29,536 nt of DNA from Chersky-840 sp035532735 (GTDB lineage: Bacteria > Actinomycetota > Acidimicrobiia > Acidimicrobiales > UBA8190). Shown in pieces: positions 1 through 7,589 of the stretch. Each line of letters begins with the position of its first letter. Within the stretch, counting starts at the first letter, position 1. Both the position numbers and the translations under genes were made by a program. The stretch covers positions 1 to 29,536 of the forward strand of contig DATKQM010000061.1 of the NCBI GenBank assembly GCA_035532735.1, read 5' to 3'. The notes under the pieces are model-generated. The model did no database searches and was not told where the DNA came from. It saw only the letters and a program-made list of their open reading frames with translations.

Positions 1-295
1 CGTCGACCCCGCCCCCCGTAGACGCCCAACAGGTGGGCGAGTCACCCCCCAAACACAGCACCAACGGCGCAAACGTCGATGGTGCCACCCCCCCGGGGCC
101 CTTCCGGGCCTCGGTGTCGGGCACACCATAGGCTCCTCGCAAAACGCCCGTCAACGCGTTTCGTAGAAGTAGTTTCACTCTGAGGAGTCAGCCGTCGAGA
201 CCTGGGCCTACCCGACGTGGTGGGCCCGACACTCACCTGAGGGACCGCCCCGGGGGCCCCTGTGGGTCTCCTTGTACACTGACCTCTCCACATCC
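1..295. other. Intergenic leader region with hairpins, no gene
   Basis: I see no convincing gene here. The stretch contains small GC-rich inverted repeats: CGCCCA (23-28) with TGGGCG (34-39) around a 5-nt loop, and GGCCC (97-101) with GGGCC (106-110) around TTCC. The second is nested inside a wider pairing of GTGCC (82-86) with GGCAC (120-124). They could be terminators of a gene to the left of the window or a structured 5' leader for the following gene. No riboswitch family is recognised. Confidence 0.4.
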
Positions 296-958
296 ATGCC
301 CAGCCCCGAGAACCTCCCCGGTGTCCTCGCCCCCACCGGGCCCGGCGACAACGTCGAGGGTCCTCGACGCCCCCGGCGACCTCCGGGGCCGAGCACCAGG
401 CCCGCGCTCATCGTCTTGGGGCTCACCCTGATCCTGTTCGGGGTGGGCGTCGCTCTCGAACTGGCGAGCGGAAGTCAGAGCCGTCCCACCGCGGCGCCCA
501 CCAAGATCGCCACGGCCCGAGGAGCGGTGCTCCAGGCCGTGCCGGCCCGCCCGTTGCTCAAGGCCATCATCACCTCGGGCCAACCACCCGATGACCTGCT
601 CGACGCCCTGGCCGTGCCCAAAGATGCCACGGCGGTGCCGAGCTCGGCGATCGACCGGGGCGTCGAGCTCTACGACCGTTCGTTGCGCTTCGAGGTTCCT
701 CGCTCCGAGCAAGACGTCATCACGTTCTTCCGGGCCGAGCTCCCGGCCCTGCACTGGCGCCGCCTCAGCCAGGGCCCGACCGGCACCGGGGCCACGCAGT
801 ACCTGATCCTCGAGCAGCATCCCGCCAGCGACGGACACGAGTGGGACCTCGGCGTCACCGTGTCGCCCACCGCCTTCAGCGCTGACACCGGCACCGCGGC
901 CGGCGCCGGCACCACTGCGTTCACGTTACGGCTGTACTCGGTGTCGGATCAGGCCTGA
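296..958 (+). CDS. Single-pass membrane protein of unknown function
   Basis: The product is a 220-residue protein of unrecognised family. A proline- and arginine-rich cytoplasmic-type N-terminus of about 35 residues (RRPRRPPG) is followed by one membrane segment (ALIVLGLTLILFGVGVAL). An extracytoplasmic domain of about 165 residues follows, with no cysteines and no familiar motif. The domain includes a stretch (SEQDVITFFRAELPALHWRR) that resembles the exported domains in which a difference between polynomial terms is computed for membrane sensors, but I cannot name a family. The ATG at 296 is chosen; a TTG at 272 in frame would add eight residues, and neither has a clear ribosome binding site. 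The gene converges on the glycosyltransferase gene and the two coding ends overlap by 33 bp. Coding is supported by strong third-position GC and by the membrane segment; function is unknown. Confidence 0.65.
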   Translation: MPSPENLPGVLAPTGPGDNVEGPRRPRRPPGPSTRPALIVLGLTLILFGVGVALELASGSQSRPTAAPTKIATARGAVLQAVPARPLLKAIITSGQPPDDLLDALAVPKDATAVPSSAIDRGVELYDRSLRFEVPRSEQDVITFFRAELPALHWRRLSQGPTGTGATQYLILEQHPASDGHEWDLGVTVSPTAFSADTGTAAGAGTTAFTLRLYSVSDQA

Positions 959-2506
959 TCCCGACCGGGCCGGCACGGCGGTGAGGACCCGGCTCCGGTC
1001 GCTGCCCCCAGCACCGGCGGTGTCGCGCCCGGAGAAGGAGCCGTCGTCGCCGCTTGGCCCGGCCCTGTCCTCGTGGTGGTCGTGGTCACCCCCGGCAGCC
1101 TCCTCCCAACTCCCCGCACCGGCGGGGACGGGGCTGCGGGCGCCGCCGTCGGAGTCCGGGCCCGGGTCGACGCTGTCCTCGCTGCGCAGCAGCCAGGCCC
1201 ACACGAAGAAGTCGACCGGATAGAGCAGGTACCCGACGCGCGTGGCCGGAGCGAGCAAGATGGCGACGGTCATGACCCACCCGACCAGTCGCGCCAACTT
1301 GGCCGGGGTCTTCGGACGGCGCTTCACGAGGACATAGCCGAGCACCAGGCTGCCCGCCCCGGCGATGACCGCCGTGAAGACGCGGTGGATGCCGGGGAAC
1401 AGCGATATCAGGAGGTGACCCAGGAGCGGGCTGGCGGCGGGCGATCGGATCCCGGCCAGGCCGAGAGGAAAGCGCACCACGTTCTCGATGAACGCGGACA
1501 TGTTCTCGGTCGCGGTGGGAAGCACCGCCGGGATCATCACCCCCACGATGCCCGCCACGACGAACAGCGACGGCCGTCGGCCCCGGGCACCGTTCTTGTC
1601 TCTCGCCACCAAGAACGCGAGCACGGCCAGAGGCCAGGCGGTGATCTTCATCGACGCCGCCACCCCGAGGGCGATGCCCGCCCACAGCGGTCTTCGTCGC
1701 TGTAACAACACCAAGCCGAGCAACAACAACGCCGCCACCGGGACGTCGTCACCCCCGGTGGCGAGAGGTAGGGCCGCGGTGGGCAACACCGTCATGCTCT
1801 GCAACGCCAGCACCCGTGGGCCGGTCGGGCCCCGGCACAGGGCCATGGAGATGACCACGATGAGAATGGTGAAGACCGAGAAGGCCACCCGGGCGTCGGT
1901 CAGTCGTGGTGGTGCGTTGGTGCCGCGCGCCCCTCCGAACAGCGACATGAGCGGGAGATACGGGTTGTAGACGTCGTAGGCCGGCTGTCCCGATGGCGCC
2001 TTGATCTTCTCGTGCGGATTGATGAGCGAGTAGGGGTCCTTCCCGTCCACGAACGCTTTGCCGGTCCGCTCGATCACGTTCACCTCGGGCTGGACGTGCG
2101 CGGTGCCGCCGGTGTCGGTCCGCCACAGCACCTCGAGCGACAATGGCATCAGCGTGGCCCCGAGGAAGACGACGAGGAAGATCACCGCTCGCGGCGTCGT
2201 CCAGTGCCAGGTCGTGCCACCGTAGCCCGTGCCTTCACCTCCGGGCCGTGGCGCTCGGTCGCCGGCCCCGGCCGCGCCCACCACGACGCGGTGCCGAGCA
2301 CGGCGCGCCCCGATCGCCGACGCCACCGCGCCCAGGACGTAGGGCCCGACCGCCAACCTCCCCCACTGCTGGTACAGGCTGATCGAGGCGAGTTGGGCCG
2401 TGCCGATGGCGAACAGCGCCGATGCGGCGTAGAGAACGGCGTCGCGCTCCACGGGGCTCCACGACGCCATCGCCCGGGCACCCCGCCCGAGGAGGCCGGT
2501 CGACAT
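926..2506 (-). CDS. Polytopic membrane glycosyltransferase, GT87/DUF2029-like
   Basis: This is a multi-pass membrane protein of 526 residues with about ten hydrophobic segments. After the first membrane segments comes a loop with the pattern KAFVDGKDPYSLINPH and later AYDVYNPYLPLMSLFG. This 'G-x-DPY ... YxPL' layout is typical of GT-C fold polyprenyl-phosphate-mannose-dependent transferases (GT87, DUF2029), which move sugars on the outer face of the membrane. The mid region has alternating hydrophobic helices (VAALLLLGLVLLQRRRPLWAGIALGVAASMKITAWPLAVL, split over two helices). The KITAWPL stretch is characteristic of the family. The last 85 residues are polar, acidic and low in complexity. Start options are TTG 2545, ATG 2506 and ATG 2470; 2506 is preferred because it precedes the first membrane segment with little extra sequence. 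It is divergent from the acuI-like gene. Donor and acceptor cannot be told from sequence. Confidence 0.72.
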   Translation of the reverse strand: MSTGLLGRGARAMASWSPVERDAVLYAASALFAIGTAQLASISLYQQWGRLAVGPYVLGAVASAIGARRARHRVVVGAAGAGDRAPRPGGEGTGYGGTTWHWTTPRAVIFLVVFLGATLMPLSLEVLWRTDTGGTAHVQPEVNVIERTGKAFVDGKDPYSLINPHEKIKAPSGQPAYDVYNPYLPLMSLFGGARGTNAPPRLTDARVAFSVFTILIVVISMALCRGPTGPRVLALQSMTVLPTAALPLATGGDDVPVAALLLLGLVLLQRRRPLWAGIALGVAASMKITAWPLAVLAFLVARDKNGARGRRPSLFVVAGIVGVMIPAVLPTATENMSAFIENVVRFPLGLAGIRSPAASPLLGHLLISLFPGIHRVFTAVIAGAGSLVLGYVLVKRRPKTPAKLARLVGWVMTVAILLAPATRVGYLLYPVDFFVWAWLLRSEDSVDPGPDSDGGARSPVPAGAGSWEEAAGGDHDHHEDRAGPSGDDGSFSGRDTAGAGGSDRSRVLTAVPARSGSGLIRHRVQP

Positions 2507-2580
2507 GATCCCATGGTAGGCCCGTGACACCCTCGGAGCGGACAATGAGGCGTGGCCCGGCCCACCCGTAGGCTACGGCC

Positions 2581-3594
2581 ATGCCCGAGGACCGCTTCCC
2601 GGCCTTTGTCGTGCGACGTGGCGAGAATCAGATCACGAGCGGAGTCGAGGAGCTCGGCCTCGACGACCTACCCGCCGGCGAGGTGCTCGTCGAGGTGTCG
2701 TGGTCGTCGGTCAACTACAAAGACGGCATGGTCACCGTCCCGGGCAACCGGGTGGCCCGCACCTCGCCGCTCGTCCCCGGCGTGGACATGGCCGGTGTGG
2801 TGGTGGCGAGCGACGAGCCTGCGCTGAGAGTCGGGACCGAGGTCATCGCGCACGGCGGAGAGCTCGGCGTGGCCCGCCATGGTGGCTATGCGCGCTTCGC
2901 GCGCGTGCCGGTGGGATCCGTCCTCGCCCTTCCCGAGGGCCTTTCGGCGCGCCAAGCCATGGCCATCGGCACCGCCGGCTTCACCGCGGCCCTGTCGCTC
3001 GACCAGCTCGAGCAGCGCGGCCTGCGCCCCGGGGACGGCCCTGTCCTGGTGACCGGCGCATCGGGCGGGGTGGGATCCTTCGCCGTCGATCTGTTGGCGT
3101 CCCGCGGCTATGACGTCGTGGCGAGCTCGGGCAAGGCCGACGAACACCCCTGGCTGAAGCGCCTCGGGGCGACCTCGGTCATCGGGCGCGACGACCTCGA
3201 CGAGGCCGGTGGGCGGGTGCTCGGCCCCGAGCACTGGGCCGGTGCGGTCGATTGCGTCGGAGGCGAGACCTTGCCACGCATCCTCCAGACGCTGCGCTAC
3301 GGCGCGGCCGTGGCCGCCAGCGGCCTCACCGGCGGCACCGCCCTACAGACCACCGTGTACGCCTTCATCACCCGAGGCGTGGCATTGCTCGGGGTCGACT
3401 CGGTCCAAACACCCCTCGAACGCCGACGCACCGTGTGGGGCCGGCTCGCCACCGATCTCCGACCCGCCCATCTCGACGATCTCGTGGCGGGCGAGGTCGG
3501 GCTCGACGGCGTGGCCGGGGCGCTCGCCGACATCTTGGCATCACAGGTGCGCGGGCGGCTCTTGGTCCGGATCGGCGACGGGCCGTCGCAGTGA
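2581..3594 (+). CDS. acuI: Acryloyl-CoA reductase / YhdH-type quinone oxidoreductase (MDR family)
   Basis: The product is a 337-residue medium-chain dehydrogenase/reductase, the usual length for the YhdH/AcuI branch. The N-terminal GroES-like half carries SSVNYKDGM (residues 42-50) and PGVDMAGVV (66-74), both hallmarks of this branch. The Rossmann half carries the NADPH-binding glycine motif VTGASGGVGSFA (157-168) and ASSGKADEHPWLKRLGA. There are no zinc-binding cysteines, as expected for the zinc-independent subfamily. Family members reduce acryloyl-CoA to propionyl-CoA with NADPH (DMSP or 3-hydroxypropionate metabolism) or act on small enones and quinones. The gene stands alone, divergent from the glycosyltransferase and convergent with the lipoprotein gene (6 bp apart), so context does not refine the substrate. 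Confidence 0.88.
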   Translation: MPEDRFPAFVVRRGENQITSGVEELGLDDLPAGEVLVEVSWSSVNYKDGMVTVPGNRVARTSPLVPGVDMAGVVVASDEPALRVGTEVIAHGGELGVARHGGYARFARVPVGSVLALPEGLSARQAMAIGTAGFTAALSLDQLEQRGLRPGDGPVLVTGASGGVGSFAVDLLASRGYDVVASSGKADEHPWLKRLGATSVIGRDDLDEAGGRVLGPEHWAGAVDCVGGETLPRILQTLRYGAAVAASGLTGGTALQTTVYAFITRGVALLGVDSVQTPLERRRTVWGRLATDLRPAHLDDLVAGEVGLDGVAGALADILASQVRGRLLVRIGDGPSQ

Positions 3595-3600
3595 CAGCGA

Positions 3601-4236
3601 TCAGGACTGTGGCGGTGCCGTTGTCTGGGACTGCGCCGAGTCCTGACTGAACACCGGCGACACCGTGAGCGTCCCCGCTTGGCAGACCACGGCGTTGATC
3701 GCCACCACGTCGTGGTCCACCGCGTGCGGTGGCGTCACCTCGATGTGCGCTGCGGTCGGACACGTCTCGGTGCCCGTAGGTACATCGGAGTACGCCACAT
3801 TGAAGTAGGCCGATGCACCCGGCGCCACGGTGATCGGTCCAGGGGCGAAGTCCGTGAATTGAAAATTCCCCCCGCTCACCACGTGGGTGGGGAGCTCGTT
3901 GCCCGACGCGTCGACGAGTTGCGCCCCGGGATAGCCGTCCATGGGACACGGTGCCGCCGACGTGTTGCGGAGCGCCAACGTCAGCTCGAAGGTTCCCGCC
4001 GCCCCCTGGGATCCCACCACGGTGGTGACGAGGTCGCGCGCCGCGCAGGCCAGTCCCGGCAGGATCGAAGACGTCGTGGTCGATGAGCTCGACGAGCTCC
4101 CCGTCGAGGACGTCGATGCCGTGGTCGGCGTGGGAGGGCCCGGCGACGAGCACGCCGCCAGAGCCACAGCCGCGACGGCCCCGGAGACGACCCTGCCCGT
4201 CCACCGGCGCGGCCGGTGTCGTGTCGAGGTGCTCAG
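3601..4236 (-). CDS. DUF4232-type secreted lipoprotein, probable CTG start
   Basis: A lipoprotein of 211 residues if started at the CTG at 4236. The first ATG/GTG-type start in frame (GTG 4167) would leave only MALAAC before the mature protein, too short for a signal peptide. Extending upstream gives an ideal one: a basic n-region (TRHRPRRWTGR), a hydrophobic core (VVSGAVAAVA) and the lipobox LAAC followed by SS. The CTG overlaps the TGA of the upstream nuclease gene as CTGA, and GAGGA lies about nine bases ahead of it. A Ser/Thr linker (TTASTSSTGSSSSSSTTTSS) follows, then a beta-sandwich-like domain with paired cysteines (LACAARDL, APCPMDGYPG, TCPTAAH, VVCQAG) that matches DUF4232. Function is unknown. 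It is the last gene of the long minus-strand operon. Confidence 0.78.
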   Translation of the reverse strand: MSTSTRHRPRRWTGRVVSGAVAAVALAACSSPGPPTPTTASTSSTGSSSSSSTTTSSILPGLACAARDLVTTVVGSQGAAGTFELTLALRNTSAAPCPMDGYPGAQLVDASGNELPTHVVSGGNFQFTDFAPGPITVAPGASAYFNVAYSDVPTGTETCPTAAHIEVTPPHAVDHDVVAINAVVCQAGTLTVSPVFSQDSAQSQTTAPPQS

Positions 4237-4739
4237 GAGCTGAAGTCCTCGGGCCGGACCGAGTCGAGGAACTGGCGGAACTCCCCGACCAGTTCGTCGG
4301 GAGTCGACGGGTCTCCGTCCTCGTCCTCGTCGTCGGTGGGAAGCAAGATCCCCTCCGCGTCCATGAGGTCATCGGCCACGAACAACGGGCTCCCGGTGCG
4401 CACCGCCAGGGCCACCGCGTCCGACGGCCGGCTCGAGACATTCAAGGTGCCGGTGCCGCGCTTGAGCTGCAGCTCGGCGAAGTACGTGGCGGAGCGCAAC
4501 TCGGTGATGACGACGCGCTCGAGACTGGCGCCGAGGGCGTCGACGATGTCGCGCAACAGATCGTGGGTCATCGGCCGCGGCGTGGCCACACCTTGGATGG
4601 CGAACGCGATGGCAGTCGCCTCAGGTGCGCCGATGAAGATCGGGAGTGTCCGGCCGAGCCCTTCGGCCTCGGTGAGCAGCAACACGGGCGTGTTGGACTG
4701 CAAGTCCACCCTCACCGCGCTCAGCCGCACCTCGACCAT
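4233..4739 (-). CDS. Bifunctional nuclease family protein (DUF151/BFN)
   Basis: The product is 168 residues long and starts MVEVRLSAVRVD. It contains the DUF151 (BFN) pattern: LPIFIGAPEATAIAFAIQG (residues 32-50), RPMTHDLLRDIVDALGA and the later SSRPSDAVALAVRTGSPLFVAD. This family was named for a plant protein with DNase and RNase activity; the role in bacteria is unclear. The equivalent gene in Mycobacterium tuberculosis (Rv1829) sits beside the same MerR and GarA genes, so this is a conserved actinobacterial neighbourhood. The C-terminal tail is acidic (DDEDEDGD). It starts nine bases after hpt ends, and its TGA overlaps the start of the lipoprotein gene. Confidence 0.9.
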   Translation of the reverse strand: MVEVRLSAVRVDLQSNTPVLLLTEAEGLGRTLPIFIGAPEATAIAFAIQGVATPRPMTHDLLRDIVDALGASLERVVITELRSATYFAELQLKRGTGTLNVSSRPSDAVALAVRTGSPLFVADDLMDAEGILLPTDDEDEDGDPSTPDELVGEFRQFLDSVRPEDFSS

Positions 4740-4748
4740 GGTTGAAAC

Positions 4749-5315
4749 TTACCGCCCGTAGAGGGCGGCCACATACGCATCAGGGTCGTTTTCGAGTGTC
4801 CGAGGGTCGCCCGCGGCGACAAAGGGGAGGTTCCGGTAGCGGCCCTCCACATCGAGACCGTATCCCAGGAGCAGGTCATCGGTGGCCTCGAAGCCTGAGA
4901 AGCGCACCATGACCGGGACGATCCTGCGCACCCGTCGGTCGAACAAGGTGCACACCTCGAGCGATCCCGGGCCGCGCCGGCGAAGCTCGCCCAGGATGTA
5001 GGTGCAGGTGAGGCCGGTATCGACGATGTCTTCGACCAGGACGACGTTCCGGTCGTGCACATCGTGGTCGAGGTCCTTCACGATCCGGACCCGGCCCGTG
5101 CCCTCGGTGTAGGTGGAGATGCCCAGGAAATCCACCTCGCAAGGGACCGTCACCCGGCGTGCCAGGTCGGCGACGAACGGCAGGCTGCCTTTGAGCACCG
5201 CCACCAGGAGCACACCGGCGGGGTAGGCGGCGGACAACTCCTCCCCCAGTCTGGCCACCGTCCGTGCCAGCGCGTCGCGGTCGTGCAGGATTCGCGCGCC
5301 GCCGCGCTCGGTCAC
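4749..5315 (-). CDS. hpt: Hypoxanthine-guanine phosphoribosyltransferase
   Basis: The enzyme transfers phosphoribose from PRPP to hypoxanthine or guanine in purine salvage, in the cytoplasm. The protein has 188 residues, a normal length. The PRPP-binding motif is VLVEDIVDTGLT (residues 92-103), the LKG loop is at 41-43, and the purine-binding end is GYGLDVEGRYRNLPFV (151-166). The start is GTG 5315. This start region is the second copy of a 17-bp tandem duplication (5315-5348 approximately); the first copy overlaps the merR stop codon as GTGA but is out of frame and closes after six codons. The gene lies 13 bp after merR, inside the garA-type operon, where mycobacteria have no hpt. Confidence 0.92.
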   Translation of the reverse strand: MTERGGARILHDRDALARTVARLGEELSAAYPAGVLLVAVLKGSLPFVADLARRVTVPCEVDFLGISTYTEGTGRVRIVKDLDHDVHDRNVVLVEDIVDTGLTCTYILGELRRRGPGSLEVCTLFDRRVRRIVPVMVRFSGFEATDDLLLGYGLDVEGRYRNLPFVAAGDPRTLENDPDAYVAALYGR

Positions 5316-5328
5316 CTGTCGCGCTCGG

Positions 5329-6612
5329 TCACCTGCCGAGCTGGTCGCGCAACGTGGTCCGCAGGAGCACCTCCCGCAGCGCCTGGCCCAGCTGGGTAAA
5401 TTCGGTCACGATGGCATGGGCCCGTTGCCGGGCCTCGGGGTTGCGTTGCTTGAGCAGGGGCAGGACGATCTGCTCGATGAACGCCGCCTCGCGCTCCGCC
5501 GCGTGTTTGTGCAACCGGAGATGTCTGGCCTCCACGCCGTAGTGCGCCAGTCCCGCCGCCACGCGCGCCACGGTCAGGGCGTCTTCGTCGTAGTACGACA
5601 CGCCGCCGACCACCCGGCCGCACAGGAGCCCGTAGGACTCGAGCTGCTCCACCGCGGCCACGTCCAGACCGCTTCCCTGGGCCAGCTCCTCGATCGTCAT
5701 CGTGGCGCCTGCCAACGCGCCCACCACGAGCTCGTCGTCGAGCTCGTCGACCGGTCCGCCCGATCCGGTCTCGGCGCCGGGGGTGCCCGGCGCAGGGCCG
5801 GGCGCGGCCCGGGGGTGGCGCGACCTCAGTTCGGTCGAGCCCATAGCAGCTCCGCCCGACACCTTCACCGGCTCGGGGGCCCCGGGTCGGGGCCCCGCAC
5901 GCCCAGAGGACCGGCTGTCTCCGGGAACCGGATCCGGGGTAACCCGATCGCGTCCCGGTCGAGCCGGCGCCAGGGCCGGCGAGGACACTCGGCCTCCGGT
6001 CCCCGCCTCGGCTCCACCCCCGACACTCCTGGTGGTGGCTCCCGTCGAGGCGGCAGTCCGGGTGCCGGTGCCCAGGGAGGCGGCCCCTGGGGCAACGCCG
6101 CGGCCCGGGCCCGAAGACCCCGCGCCCGAAGAAGGAGAAGGAGACGAAGAAGGAGACGAAGAAGGAGACGAAGAAGGCGAAGGAGCGACTCTGCCCCGTC
6201 CGGTATCGACCCCCCGGCCGCGTTCCGCGCTCTGGGTCTCGAATCCCGGTAACTCACGCCCAGCCGCCCGGGGTCCAGCGGGCGCAGCGGGCCGTCCCAC
6301 GAGCACGGGCGCGGTGCGCCCCGACGAGCCCGCACCGGCGCGTCCGTTGTCGTCTCTGTAGTCGGTGCCTTCTTGTTCGAGGCGGCCCTTGATGATCTTC
6401 AAGGGAAGGAAGTGCTCGCGCTGTTGGCGCAGCACCCAACGCAGGCGTTCCACGTCGTGCTCGTAGAACTTGCGGTAGCCCGACGGGGTCCGCTCCGGGT
6501 TGACCAGTCCCTGGCTCTCGAGGAAGCGGATCTTCGAGATGGTGACGTCGGGGAATTCCTGACGGAGCAGCGCCAGGACGTCCCCGATCGAGAGGTACGT
6601 CCGTGCGCTCAT
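5329..6612 (-). CDS. ftsR: MerR-family regulator, FtsR/Rv1828-like, with long disordered linker
   Basis: The protein has 427 residues. Residues 1-80 form a MerR winged-helix domain: YLSIGDVLALLRQEFPDVT, then SKIRFLESQGLVNPERTPSGYRKF and DVERLRWVLRQQREHFLPLKIIKG. This is the form seen in actinobacterial Rv1828/FtsR, which in corynebacteria activates ftsZ. The C-terminal 125 residues (MTIEELAQGSGLDVAAVEQLE, EARHLRLHKHAAEREAAFIEQI) match the effector half of that family. Between them lies an unusually long linker of about 200 residues rich in Pro, Ser, Gly and Ala. It includes three copies of a 12-bp repeat (plus strand 6128-6182) encoding SSSP. The ATG at 6612 is chosen because the MerR domain starts at once; earlier in-frame codons lie inside garA. 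It is 19 bp after garA. Confidence 0.88.
   Translation of the reverse strand: MSARTYLSIGDVLALLRQEFPDVTISKIRFLESQGLVNPERTPSGYRKFYEHDVERLRWVLRQQREHFLPLKIIKGRLEQEGTDYRDDNGRAGAGSSGRTAPVLVGRPAAPAGPRAAGRELPGFETQSAERGRGVDTGRGRVAPSPSSSPSSSPSSSPSPSSGAGSSGPGRGVAPGAASLGTGTRTAASTGATTRSVGGGAEAGTGGRVSSPALAPARPGRDRVTPDPVPGDSRSSGRAGPRPGAPEPVKVSGGAAMGSTELRSRHPRAAPGPAPGTPGAETGSGGPVDELDDELVVGALAGATMTIEELAQGSGLDVAAVEQLESYGLLCGRVVGGVSYYDEDALTVARVAAGLAHYGVEARHLRLHKHAAEREAAFIEQIVLPLLKQRNPEARQRAHAIVTEFTQLGQALREVLLRTTLRDQLGR
6127..6183. repeat. 12-bp tandem repeat inside merR linker
   Basis: About three direct copies of a purine-rich unit (GACGAAGAAGGA on the plus strand) lie here, with partial copies on either side. 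On the coding strand the unit specifies Ser-Ser-Ser-Pro, so copy-number change stays in frame. The block falls in the disordered linker between the DNA-binding and effector domains of the MerR protein, and gives strong purine/pyrimidine strand asymmetry. Confidence 0.85.
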
Positions 6613-6631
6613 GGTGTCCCGCCGGGCACAC

Positions 6632-7114
6632 TCACTCGTCCGCCGCCGCCAGGTAGACGAGTTTGAACTTCCCGATCTGGACTTCGTCACCCGAACCGAG
6701 CACCGCTTCCTCGATGCGCTCACGGTTCACATAGGTGCCGTTGAGCGATCCCACATCACGGACCGTGTACCCGCCGTGGCTCTTGGAGAACTCGGCGTGG
6801 CGTCGCGACACAGTGATGTCGTCGAGGAAGATGTCACTCTCGGGATGTCGCCCGGCGCGCGTCACATCGGTCACGAGGTCGAAACGGGTACCTGCGTTGG
6901 GCCCTCGCTTCACCACGAGGAGTCCGGTCCCACTGGGGCGCTCGGGAAGCGTCACACTGAGCTCCTCGTCACCGGCTTCGCCCTGGGCGTCGACGGGGTG
7001 CAGGGTCACGGTGGTGTCCGCAGTCGGGCCGCCCAGCACCGCCCCACACGACGAGCAGAAATTGGCATCGCCGGGGTTGCGATGGCCACAGTTGTTGCAG
7101 AACACGCCGTCCAC
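6632..7114 (-). CDS. garA: GarA-like FHA-domain regulator with N-terminal zinc ribbon
   Basis: A 160-residue protein, the same length as mycobacterial GarA. The FHA domain carries the phosphothreonine-binding residues in GRHPESDIFLDD (R89), TVSRRHAEF (S103) and GSLNGTYVNRE (N125). The core segments LLVVKRGPNAG and GDEVQIGKFKLVYL match GarA closely. In mycobacteria and corynebacteria (OdhI), the protein is phosphorylated near its N-terminus by Ser/Thr kinases and, when unphosphorylated, inhibits 2-oxoglutarate dehydrogenase and controls glutamate metabolism. Here TADTTVTL (31-38) sits where the GarA phospho-site would be. Unlike GarA, the first 25 residues form a CxxC...CxxC zinc ribbon (C6, C9, C20, C23). 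The start is GTG 7114. It lies between gcvH and merR as in mycobacteria; a possible target, KorAB, is encoded at 12.3-15.2 kb. Confidence 0.92.
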   Translation of the reverse strand: MDGVFCNNCGHRNPGDANFCSSCGAVLGGPTADTTVTLHPVDAQGEAGDEELSVTLPERPSGTGLLVVKRGPNAGTRFDLVTDVTRAGRHPESDIFLDDITVSRRHAEFSKSHGGYTVRDVGSLNGTYVNRERIEEAVLGSGDEVQIGKFKLVYLAAADE

Positions 7115-7148
7115 GCTAGCCCGTCCCCCACGTCCGCCCGACGTCGAA

Positions 7149-7529
7149 CTACTCGGAGATCAGCGCGGTGTAACGCGCTGCGTCGAGGAGTGCGTCGAGC
7201 GCGCCGACGTCGGTGGGGACGATCTCGCTGATCCAGCCCTCGCCGTAGGGGTCGCTGTTGAGGAGCTCGGGGGCATCGGCCAGCGCGGCGTTGACCGCCA
7301 CCACCTCTCCGGCCACGGGCGCGTAGATCTCCGAGACGGATTTCGTCGACTCGACCTCACCGAGGACGCCGCCGAGCTCGACGTGGGCACCCAGCGCGGG
7401 AAGGTCGACGTAGACCACGTCACCGAGCGCGTCTTGGGCGTAATCGGTGATGCCCACTCGGACCTTGCCGTCGACGAGCCGCGCCCATTCGTGGTCGGTG
7501 CTGTACCGGCGGTCGTCGGGCACCTGCAT
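7149..7529 (-). CDS. gcvH: Glycine cleavage system H protein
   Basis: A 126-residue carrier protein that holds the aminomethyl group on a lipoyl arm during glycine cleavage. The lipoylated lysine is K63 in the family motif GEVESTKSVSEIYAP (residues 57-71). The N-terminal HEWARL and DYAQDALGDVVYVDLP segments and the C-terminal NSDPYGEGWISEI are all standard. The start is ATG 7529, with the end of the manC-manB fusion 60 bp upstream. The P, T and L proteins are not in this window. Its place before garA is conserved in actinobacteria, where GcvH is encoded apart from its partners. Confidence 0.96.
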   Translation of the reverse strand: MQVPDDRRYSTDHEWARLVDGKVRVGITDYAQDALGDVVYVDLPALGAHVELGGVLGEVESTKSVSEIYAPVAGEVVAVNAALADAPELLNSDPYGEGWISEIVPTDVGALDALLDAARYTALISE

Positions 7530-7589
7530 GGGCGGGACGATACCGGAAAGGCCTTCGAGGTGCCCGGGCCGCGACGACTCAGCCGGGCC

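Noticed and set aside
3368..4441. Minus-strand 357-codon frame overlapping the lipoprotein and nuclease genes
   Set aside because: It runs out of frame with two well-supported genes and has no domain or leader of its own.
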